Shown here piece after piece: positions 12,201 to 24,200 of a stretch of DNA of 64,000 bases (position 1 is the stretch's first letter; every line of letters starts with the position of its first letter). The notes below the pieces were generated by a model that saw nothing but the letters and a program-made list of their open reading frames with translations, had not been told where the DNA came from and made no database searches. Source of the DNA: Liolophura sinensis (taxonomy: Eukaryota > Mollusca > Polyplacophora > Chitonida > Chitonidae); assembly GCF_032854445.1 (NCBI RefSeq), contig NC_088295.1, positions 52,807,249 to 52,871,248 on the forward strand, given 5' to 3'. The translations under genes were made by a program, and so were the position numbers.

Positions 12201-15200
12201 TTATTGTCAGTAGGCCGTGCAGATTACTCGAGATTTCGATCGCTTCTGGCCGATTGTTGGCCGGTCCTAAAATATGTCTGATTGGTATGTCAACTCCATC
12301 TAGATCGAACGGATTTCTTACTGTTTGCTTTGTTCGAGGAACAATCCACATTAAACCAGCCGACTACATACGCTTCTCTGATTTTTCTTCTTTGATCTAG
12401 GGCGATTGCAACAGAAATTTACCACAATTTCCCGCTCCATAGAGACCCTTAATAACTTCATAATAATTATTCCTTTGCACTTGGCATGAAGCCTGGACTA
12501 AGGGTAAAGCGATGTAAAAACATCCATTGGCAGTGGACCATGAATTGCTATTTGAGATTTTAGTGATTGATAAAAGATAAAGATTAATTCGCTAAATCCC
12601 TCCATGCCCCGAGTTATACAAACAGCACAAAATATATGCCTTTCAGATGCGTTTTATTTCTACCATTTCTGCATTTGGCCAAAAGCAGGATTTTTACATT
12701 TTTTTTTTTTTTGAGAAAGAAGAATTAAAAGGACTACTAAAAAAAGGTGAACTATTTGTGTCTGTCCTATAGTCTTTACTTATGATGGTGCATGTTTGCT
12801 CTGCTAAACAATTTGGACTCCTAAAACGTGAAATATATTATCTTGTAAGGGAGTCGATCGCTGGTGATCACAGGCTTTCCATCGCTGTGACGCACATCAC
12901 CTTGAAGTCGTTCTGCAACCAAAAATGTGTGCAAGTGGTTAACAAAATTAAGCATGAAATTAACTAACCGCCGATGCATGGGTGAAAGTAGACAGCGTTA
13001 AATTACAGTCAACCAAACAGTACCATCTTGCAAGAAAAAGAAGACAGAGAATACTATGCGTATTTTACTTTGTTATAAACCTACGCGTGGTCATGGGTTT
13101 CCGCCAAGCCGGGTTTCCTACCACCACACTGCTGGCTGCCGTTGTATCAGTAAAATGTTCTTAAGTATGGCGTAAGACGCCAATCAAATAAATAATTAAA
13201 TATTTTGTTTTAAGAAAGTTAAGAGAAGCTTTCCCTGCATACCGTCAGCACAACGTTGCACTATACTATGGATTATCCTACGTGTGTCCCTGCTGGCAAA
13301 TCAAGGGCGTTATGGTTCTATTTTTTATGTGACGCGAACTTTCGGAGGAATCTGACTCCATATTATATTATTAAAGCTAGAAAAAGCCGTCATCTTTCTC
13401 GACTTCGTCATGTATATGGTTGTTATATTGTGGTGGTTACCAAGCCTCAGTGTGTACGTTTACGTAATTCCACCAAAGGATATGAATTTGGACTCGTATC
13501 TTTGTTAAAATTTCTTAAAGCTGTGGTGGAATAGATAAGTGTGCCTACTGACAAATAAGTAATATCGTACTCTGGCATACTCCATAAATCAGACTTGGTC
13601 GTGCTCGTTAGGTCCTTGGTTCCTTTGGTACATAAACCTTATGATTCGTGGTTTGTTAAATTGTTAATAAAATTGTTACGACATTAAACCCCAAGCATTC
13701 ATTCATTTACTGTCTTCGTTGAAAACACATCCTTCGTTTAAGCGCATACTATTTGTAGAAGCCGTGGACGAATGTGTTGAATATTCAGTTTTGAATGCCT
13801 TTGGTTCGCACGATGTTTAGAAGAGTACATTTTAGTGTATATTAATTATACTTTCTGCATGTGTCATGCGAGTTAAATGGTCCGGTGCATTGATAAGCGT
13901 TATAATGTCGCCATGCATTTGCAAGAGTGGATGTCTTGTTGGTATACTTTGATAAGATTGTGTTGTACGTTCAGTACTGTGTATTTGGAACCGTGTAGAG
14001 ATTGTCATGGTACAGAGGGGCTGTTGTCCGGACATTGCGAGACAAGATGGATCGATGGGCAGTGCGAGTAAGGGACGAGGGAGGGGCGGAGAGCTCTGCT
14101 TCAGACTGCCTGCCAAGGTTAATGGTTAGCCCAAGGCCAGGTTAATGTTAAGCATTGTCTTTAGCCAGCCTGACGGCTCGAGTGATTGAAGATAATACAG
14201 GCCCGTTAAGGCACCGTTATCAAAGACCATGGTTGAACGAATCTTCCTGCACCGTTTCTGAACTATGGTGGGCGAGCCGTACCACATAGCCGTTTGTTTA
14301 ACAAATCTTGGTTTACTTGTTCCACCCAAGTTCGTTGGCGAAAGTAACAATTATCAGGTTGAAAGGCCTAAAATTTTAATCTGCTTCTTCTAGACCCAGC
14401 GAAAAAATAACTATTGCAAGTCTTCAATGTCTGGGGTAGATTTTTTGGTGTTTTGGAGCCTAAATAGAGTTGATCTGCATATTAGAAACATCCATTTTCG
14501 TGCATTTATGTCCAACGGAATGAAACACTGCGCTGAGAAAGATTATGTTTGCTATATCCCATATTGTTTGCTGTGTTGGCGAGATTAGATATGCTTAACT
14601 GTGCATGCAATATCATCTGTTTTAATGTGTTAGCCAAAGTGAATTTATCCATACTATATTGGTGAGAGTTGAACTCAAGTGATAGATTTCACCGCTGTTA
14701 CATTGTGGTTTGTTTAGTGACGTTGGCTTATCCGAATAATTTAGCCTCTTCAACCACGCCGAAGAAATAATATAGACAAGCCAAAAACGATCAAGGAGTA
14801 AGGAAGAAATAAAATACCATCTTGTAAGAAAAAGAAGACAGAAAATACCATGCGTATTTTACTTTGTTATAAACCTACGCGTGGTCATGGGTTTCCGCCA
14901 AGCCGGGTTTCCTACCACCATAATGCTGGCTGCCGTTGTATCAGTAAAATGTTCTTAAGTATGGCGTAAGACGCCAATCAAATAAATAATTAAATATTTT
15001 GCTTTAAGAAAGTTAAGAGAAGCTTTCCCTGCATACCGTCAGCACAACGTTGCACTATACTATGGATTATCCTACGTGTGTCCCTCCTGGTAAGGAAGAA
15101 ATAAAATGAGATAGCCTGTAGATGTGTCTGTAGCTGCATTTTGGTATTTACAGTTTAGTACACAAACAATTTTTCAAAATTCAAGAAGTTGCATGAGCCA

Positions 15201-18200
15201 GTATATTCATACCAAAGCTGATTAACAATAATTGGTAAAGTAAAGGTTAAGGAAGCACAATGACAAAATTGAAAATTCTACATTTTTCTTTGAGTTGAGG
15301 ATGGATGTTATTGTTTTGATTTTAAGGCTCCGTAGCAGATTACAATTTTACGGTGAAATACAGTTATGCTGTGTGTAAAGGTTTATTTTGAGGTGCATGA
15401 ATTATTCGAAATTTCTGCACGTTAAAGGAAAACGATCCTCAGTTTTTGTTTTGAAGAATGTAATTCGTTAAATTTGATTTATATGTCTTTTCCGGTTCAA
15501 GAAAAAGATACTGTGATGCAGTAACACGAGTGCCAATCTATGGCAACGTGAAACTTACAAAATCTCTCAAGCAGTGCTTCAGCGACTTCCACTGCAGTAA
15601 GCATGTCGGTAATAAAAGAAGTTTAGGGTTATGTTTATCAGGAGTCATTAGACGGTCGATCAAATACTGATAAACACTTTCTTGTACAGGGTTAAAAGGG
15701 AACGCCCTTTTGATGCAATGCAATGTTTGACTGCTGTATTAATGTTCACTCGCATCCAGTCACTTGAACTTACTGTGTGCCCTTAAGGACTTTTCTGACC
15801 AGGCCGTATCTATTGAACCCTTAACAAACGAGTTGTGGATATATAAATATTTTCCCCGGGAGGCACTGTCTTTTCTGTTACATGTCATTTTGTCAATGTT
15901 ACCTATCGGCTAAGCGGTATTTGCCAGTATTTAATGTTATCTGACTTATTTATAACCCAGCGATCTGCTCGGATGGAAGACAAAAGGAGTGCAGTAAATA
16001 TTCGTTCGGCTGATGTTGAGATTGAGGCGTATAAAAACCCTATTGTGTATACTGAAGCTTGGCTGCTTGTTAGAGTGTGTCCACAAACGCTATTTATGTT
16101 TGAGGGCTTTGTCAAGCAGTGAATTGAACCATATTTTTTCTTCCATCCCCCTTCAAATAAATCATATGCTATGCATGAAGGAAGCCCAGACTAGCGACTG
16201 ATTTCGTCTTCAATAATTCTGCAAGTTAAGTATTCCACCAGTTCGATACATGTTAGCGTTATATTCAGCATCGGCAAGACATAACTGTTTTCTCATTAAA
16301 GAATAACGCCGGCAGTCTGTCAGTTGTCGGTAATAGTTCTGCCCATGAAATATTAATCGGTTTGAGAAGCAGCCCGCTTGGCCCCGCGGACTTAATGTCT
16401 CCCGATAACTATTTTATGATCAGTTCACTGGGGTTAGGAACTAAATAAGATAACCGGTCTGAATCAATCCCCATTCAATTTCACGACAGCGCTGAAATTA
16501 TTACGGTGGATGGAAGAATGATTTAGTGCACATAATGTTTCTTCGTGTCGTCGTATACTTGTGAAAAATGATTTTCTTACGATTTTCTTAGGACAACCTA
16601 GGGCTCTTGTTTTCATCTTTTCCGTACAAACCAATCACTGCCAGTCACATTTCCTAGATAAGTAAGTTGTTCTCATCTGGAGTTTGCTTGCGAAGATCTC
16701 ATTGAAATAGGAATGTATTTTTGAATAAAAACGGATAAAACATGTTAAACTATTCATGAGTTTATAAGGGAGAGAAGAAGGTATTAAATATAGATTAAAA
16801 TGGTCCTTCTCTTGGGAACAGGTTGTTAGCTTGAAGTCTAGAAAGGGGTTTGTGCATGGAACCCTAGAAAGTTAAAGCGATCTTATGTGTGTATGACGAG
16901 TCCAAAAGCATTTTTTTTGTACATGGAGAAAGTCTAAGGAAATCTCACATAGCCCTGAAAGGACCAAGTGTTAAATAAATGTATTTCACCAAGTTACACC
17001 ATTTCCCTGTTTTTTTTTGTTTTTTTTTTGTTGTTGTTTTTTTGTTTTTTTTTTTAAAGAATGAGTGAGTGAGTGCTTGGGTGTATCGTCGTACTTAAAA
17101 AATTGTTCATATGACGACGAAGGGGTCCTTAGAGTGTATGTAATGTGCCTCCTTGTTGCAGAACGGATTAATCCATCGCTCTTTTATCTAGTGCTGCTTC
17201 ACTGAGACGACTTACCAATCGAAGGCAAAGAAGACGCCCCGCGCGAGCCATTATACTGATACGGGTCAACAAATCGTTGCACTATCCTCTTAATGCTGAA
17301 CGCCAAGCGAGGAAGTTACAACTTCCTCTTTTATAAGGTCGTAGGTGTGACGCGACCCAGGATTGACTCTGGATGTACGGACTCTCTACCAACTGTGCTA
17401 TCGGAGCCGGTCTGTTAAAAGATTATACCAGATAAGATGCATATATGTGTAAAAGGATTTCCAATTGATGATTCACTCTTAACAAATGCCGCTTGACAGA
17501 CCAAGTGATTAATTTTTGCACACACAGAATTTCTTACTCAAAGTTAGAATTTATATAAACGGAGGTATGAATGATTTTTGTGAACATATCAAAAGTCTTT
17601 TCCAGAGAAAGTACAAAGTGAGCCACATTTACCTGAGATTCATGTTTTTTCATTGTCAACATGTATCGGTAGATCACTTTTGACAAACACATCACCAATT
17701 GTCTACGTGTTCTTTAAGTATAAAGGGATTGTATAAATTTTCTGACTCATAGGCCATGGGAAGGGACAGAAATTGAAAATGGTTAAGTAATGTTGGTGAA
17801 CTAAGTTCATTGGAGAAATAAAGTCAAGATTGTCTTCATCCCGCTGTAGATGTAGGCCTACCGTGAAGAATTTCCAGTGTTAACTCTTTGTAGCTGTGTG
17901 GTAAAAGAAGAACCCCGACAGATGACAGTAGGGTTCTGTTTACATCCTTGCTAGTTGTGTTTAGCGTGGGTTCTTGTCATATATTTCACAACGCCGTCGT
18001 CACCACTATTTTTGATGTTATTAAGCAACTAGTTTTTCTCGGTTCATTATTTTTGCGGGCGGTCATGCGTTATAAATTAACTCCAAGTGTTAAGCCTGCT
18101 AAGAGAAAAAGTGAATATTTTATTCATTTTCCTGCAGCCTGTGACCGACTCGGTGCAGAAAAACGAGGCCTGCTTTAGTGTCTGGGGGAAAATATCCCCT

Positions 18201-21200
18201 GAAGGCGAGCAGGCAGGAAAACTTTGACTGACGGCTTGTTGACACCGGTTGTCACTTGGATTGGATGGTGGTTACACCTCCTGCCGGCTGAGTGAAGGCC
18301 CTTCGCCAGCGGTTCTTCTTCTCCCTTGCCCCGCCAGGACAGATGGCGCTTTCCTTCCTATTAATTTACATACAGGCGCAAAATGGAAATTCGCACCTCT
18401 TCCTTCCAGCGGCTATAGCTGACTGCGCGCGATATGCCTCTGAGATATGTTACTTGTTTAATAGTCTCCCCAGGAGAGCTTGATGTTCACACCGACACCG
18501 TTGCCTATTTTCACACGTTGTAATTTCTACTTCAATCAGAAACTGTTTGACAGCCATGAATGAACTGGATTCGATCTGTCCCAGCTGTGTTAAACACAAT
18601 CCTAGCCGATTTCCTTCTTAAGATTTCATTCCTAACTGTGAATTAAAACGAGTCACAGCTACTGTATGTTTGGTCTAATGACAATTAACTTTTGTAACTC
18701 CACCAAGCGATTTGCCTAACAGACCTTTCTTCCATTTACTGGAGATTAATGAAGTTGAAAATATTAGCCTCTGTGGAAATAGTGGTTGAGATTGTCTATT
18801 TTGCTGCGTATCTTTAAGATGAAATACAGCTTTACAAAATTTTTGCAAAATTGTTGTAAATTGAGTATACCTTACATAATACACACCCGTCATCCACGGT
18901 CCTGGTCCGATTATGTTACCTCTGTACATTATGGTCATCTGGTAAGCAGTACTGTAAGTAAAGTACTTATCAGGCCAAATGTGCGGGCTGCATTGAGGTA
19001 TGGGGCGTGGAAAACAGTGTAAATTGATTTGGTTAATCAGCATATGTTGTGTCTCCACATCAGAAAACACGGATCCTATATAAAGCTATATAACGCACTT
19101 GTGATGATTTGTTTATTTGTTTGGTATTTTACGCGGTACTCAAGAATATTTCACTTATACGATGGCGGGCAATACTGATGTAATGATGTGCTTCATCCTA
19201 CATGTATATTAATGACTGTACTGATTAATGACTATAAGTCTATATTCTCCAGGATTTTAGTTTATTGAATTACCTGCTAAGTCAACACTTTTATTTCGGG
19301 GCCTCCGTGGCTCAGTCGGTTAAAGCGCTAGCGCAGCGTAATGACCCAGGAGTCTCTCACCAATGCGGTCGCTGTGAGTTCAAGTCCAGCTCATGCTGGC
19401 TTCCTCTCCGGCCGTACGTGAGAAGGTCTGCCAGCAACCTGCGGATGGTCGTGGGTTTCCTCCGGGCTCTGCCCGGTTTCCACCCACCATAATGCTGGCC
19501 GCCGTCGTATAAGTGAAATATTCTTGAGTACGGCGTAAAACACCAATCAAAAAAAAAAAAAAAAAAAAAAAACACTTTTATTTCACAATGCATAAGCTCT
19601 GGGGGCTTCTGATTGTTGTGTGAAAAATCAAGTTTTAAACTATTACGGAAACTATATTGGAAACCTTCACGTTTGTGACTCGCGCTAGGACAAATGGACA
19701 TAAATAGTTGGCCGTCTGTTTTAAATGTGCGAGCAGTCACACTCTTTAATCAGGCTGTACTGGAGTTTTCGTGGCCAAACAAACCATCCAGCGCATATCC
19801 AATCACCAATCAAGTCAAATCAAGCCAAGTGAAAGGAGCCATTACCAAGTTTATATTGATAATTTGACGCCGTGTATGATATGAAATGAAACCTACATTT
19901 CCATTAGGGGTGGTTAGGTTCAGGGATAGAGGGCGATGGTTCACTCCCGGCTGTCCGGTTTTCGCCAACCACAAACACGAAACGATCCAATATATACTCT
20001 ATACCAAACTCCATAGAAATGTCATGAAACTTAATTTACCACTTATTACCGAGAAATTATTTCGATTGAAGGCGATGCTGTCACGATTCTTTACTTCAGA
20101 ATATGTTCTGTTATGTAACCTGTTTGATAATAATTTATTTGCTTGCTCCTTCAGTCAGACGTTATTCTCTTGTTATTTTGTTCACTTGAAGTCAATACCG
20201 TGCTTGTTTTTCTATTGTTCAGTCCGACATCATCCATCAGAGCGTCATGGAACTGATCCATTCGGAGGACCGGGAGGAGTTCAAGAGGCAACTCTCGTGG
20301 AACTCCGCTCTGCCAAACGACAAAGCTGAAATGCCACTACACGAGGTCCTCCTACCTGGTGTGTATATCCTGACTAGCTCATGGCCATCATCAAAATTTT
20401 CTATGAGAACCATTGGACGAATCTTTATAAACGTTATTGGTGTTTTTTCTTGACATCTTTCAATACAGTTTAAAGCGAAAGAAAATAAGCAAGCACCAGT
20501 GAAAAGACTATTGAAAACTAAATACAAAACTATTTCACATGTCCTTCATTTTGATAGTCATTCATGTTCTCATTATATTCATGAAGTCGAAAAGAGTTAA
20601 TTAGCTATTTTCTTTGTATAGAAGATCCATTTGACAGTGTAATTTACTACAGAATGTTGTAGTAAATTGGAGAAAGCAGGGGCGCCTTCATCTATGTACA
20701 AGGCTGTATTATCTAAGAGTCATTTATCCGTTTCACTGAAACTTTGGAACTAATGCCTTGATGCAAGTGTATTTCTTGGTGCTCTGCATCGGCTGCCCAT
20801 GGCTGGCTCCCTCTGGCCAGGTGCCTTTACAGTCAGTATGCCAGTGTTTCCACAGCGCCCTGTTAATTGATTCATAGATTACATGCTACAGTCCATTTAA
20901 TCATAGACCGTCAGGGGCGGGAACATCGGCATCGCTCTCGCGTCTGTCAGCTTGCCAGTTTTTATAATGTCCCCACAAATGTTCAACGTATCGAGTAGTT
21001 CTGACCTATGTCCATTGGCAACCCAGTCCGATGTTTTCGGATAATTTCTAGCGATTTCGTCCACCTGTAGCGGGGTATGCATTTCGCCAGAGCCCACAAG
21101 ACCATGCTATAAATCCAACTCAGCTACCGTTATGAGATACTCTCGCCCCAGGTGTTCCGCCTAGTTGTGTCTTTATGTACCTGCTATTGCCACCAGATTA

Positions 21201-24200
21201 CTTTCAGCTTTTTCTTTGGCGGATTTGTTTTCTTCTTTGCTGTCTGCTAAAGACGAGACGATAGGCTTACAGAATATCAACAGCCGGTGTTTAGCCGTGC
21301 AACTGTTAACTAATGAAGTCTTTTGTGGGGGATGATAGAGCGCGCCGGTGCACGCCATAGACTCATTGCCTGATGGTCACACGGACAACCGATCAGCCCT
21401 GCGTATTTAATCGCTCCCTAAAGTCTTAAGAGCAAGCCAAATAAGCATAGAATTGTTTGACGCATAATGGGCGTCCCCAAGGTGCTGTTAGCTTGTATAG
21501 ACTGTGACTAATTATGGGAGCGGCACCAGACTCCGTCAAGAAAACCGAAGAAAAATAAAACAAAGGGTTGTGCCGATTAGAATATTGGCTCCATCACAAA
21601 TTATGTCCGCATAATCATTTTTAATATATCATTTGTTTATGTCTTTATATTTTCCAGAAAACATTCACCACCTATATAGATCTTTTACTGTGAGGTTCCG
21701 ATGTTTACTAGACAACACTTCAGGGTTTATTGTAAGTTCCCATAATATACTAAATCCCCGCTCGTAAAACTTTTATACACTTAGTTATAGAGATCTCCCT
21801 GTCGTTCTTTGGAATAAACTCCCTTGTTAGCTAGAATATTTCCTTATCCCAATATGTTTAAGTTTTACGCAGCAAGCTGACCAAGACTGAACTGAATCTA
21901 TGTTTTAGTCTTGATGAAATTAAAGATATTGTACAAGATTTGTGCAGGCCACAATCTTCTTAGATTAAGTATTTTTTTTAATTTTAATATTGTACGTCAG
22001 TTTGCTGTATTGTGTCTGTGGTAACCTTTCGAGTTTTCAGTTGATATTGATTGCAAAGTTAAGTGATAGTTGAACGCTAAGAATGATTCGCTCCGATTTG
22101 ATGTCTAGATTGTACGGTTTTGTTTGTAGACATTAGAAATAAACGGCTGGATCCGAGTTCTACATGGTCAGAACCTAAAAACAGAAGAGCCTCAGATGGC
22201 CCTTTTCGCCACGTGCTGCCCTTTTGGACCGATGTCTTTGTTAGATCTGCCCTCCCGTGACCTCACCTTTAAGTCAAAACACAAGATGGATTTGTCACCA
22301 CTCTCCATGGACAGCAGGTACAGAACGGCTTCATACACGTGTGGACCGAAACTGTAGATTTTCACAGTAGAGTGTGGATGGTTTATATACCAGACGGAAC
22401 CTCTCCAACCTCATGAGAGTGTTGCCAGTTCTGCATTGAGTTGAACATGGCGATTCATTAACTACCATTATTGTGTAATTACAACTGTGGAGTAGAGCTT
22501 GTTACCACTTGTAGAGGCTTTTAGGGGTTCTTTTAAAAAAAACTATTAAATAGGATGCAAATGTACAATTGCTAATACTTCAGAGATTGAGTGTGCTTTC
22601 CGGATTACAAATAACACCCAATGGATCCATCCAGCTTTGTGTTCGCTTGTGTGTCTTAAAATGTACAATGGATCTGACTGCAAGAGTTTCGCGAAGGGTT
22701 TCTTTCGTGCAACAATGAGAAGTCCTTCATTATACCCTATAGCATCGTTTTAGCTTTCTAGAAACTCCATCGTCACCAAGATGACGTTCAGTAAAGATAT
22801 CTCAGGTTTCACTTTATCATCCCAGTAGACTCTAATGGTTTCTTGTAACACGGAAGATTTAATTGAATAATGATAATTTATAGCCCTGATTTCATTCCTG
22901 GTAATTGAAGGTACATCATTCTTCCTCTGCAACAGCAGACAACTTTTTGAATTAGAAGCTATTAGAGTTGCTAAATGGAATTTGGTAAAAGCAACGGTTT
23001 CATTTTCTTGTCACTGCAAGAGTAGGCCATTATATGTTTATTTGGATTTCATCGTTTTAGTATTTAAATCCGTACTTTTCGATCGCAATCGGCAGCTCTG
23101 GCTGAGATTATCCTGGTTTTAAATTACTCACATCAATATCGAGCCACGTGATCATTCTGTCGACCATTCAGCATATGCATGCCTGTAGTTGCTAATGCAC
23201 ATTAAGTGCTCGGAACAAATCTGAAATCTCATGCCCACTATGTAATAAATAAGTTTTGGCTTCCCACTTCCACACTTTCCCAACAAAGTTTAAATGACCG
23301 AAGAGTTACATTTGTGATCTGTAAATTTACTTATGTGTTAGTTATAAAAATTGGTTAAAAGTATATATTAAGTCGTGTAGTGTCAAACAAAATATCCGAA
23401 AATCTAGATATGGTTTATGTTAGTTTAAAACTTTTATTGTTACCATGCGTTTCAGACAGAGATGGAGAATTATTTTCTGGTTGTCTTGATATGGTATTGA
23501 TTAATCATCATTGAAAGCGGAACCACTTCTATTCCACCGAGAAAAAAAAAACCAAAAAGTTTTTCGTCTCTGTAAGCCTTTTCTGAACTCTTACAATTAA
23601 AAAGTAATGTAATCATTTCCGTTGATTGTAGAGGGCGTATGGTATTTGGCTACACAGACAGGGACCTGGCTACAAAGATGGGCTATGACCTCATACATCC
23701 TGATGATTTGTCCTACTTCGCTGCAGCTCATCAAGAATGTAAGTTACTAAAATGGACATAATGAATATTTAGTAGAAACTAGGAAGGTGGACATATAAAC
23801 TGATGTTTGATACAACCCACAGGATAGCCCACTGGCTGACTGATCAAATGTCGTTGGCCGGTAGTCCCGTGTCCTCCACTTACAAATATGACGTGGTCAT
23901 ATGAGTGAAATCCCCTTGAGTAGGGCGTTAAACACCAATGAAATAAAAAAATAAATAAATAAATAAATAAATAAATGCAACTGGTTTGGTTTGCTGTCGA
24001 CCAGTGGTTATGTTGTAGGAGACGGAACATAGAGGTACTAGTCACATTAGGAGATTCTTTGATTACCTGGGAAGGTGACGAGATCCCCTCCAGGCCGAAG
24101 TGAAATATTCTTGAATGGAAGGATAAACATCAATAAATAAATGACAAAAATGTGTAAAACCAAAACTTTACTCAAGAGGTATGGATAAGTATTTGTACAC

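Larger units (their letters stand above)
10743..20222 (+). other. AHR intron between exons b and c (9.5 kb)
   Basis: Donor gtaggt, acceptor tgttcag. It carries the two 276-bp copies (13021-13296, 14815-15090), a SINE of the second family (17061-17412), a SINE fragment (19108-19172), a young full-length SINE (19298-19570) and T-rich tracts (16998-17057). GC- and CpG-richer islands at about 12000-12360, 16300-16440 and 18180-18310 hold no recognisable exon. Confidence 0.85.

Noticed and set aside
19298-19390. tRNA gene suggested by A- and B-box-like motifs
   Set aside because: The motifs belong to the tRNA-derived head of a SINE with an A-tail and target duplication. No complete cloverleaf was found.
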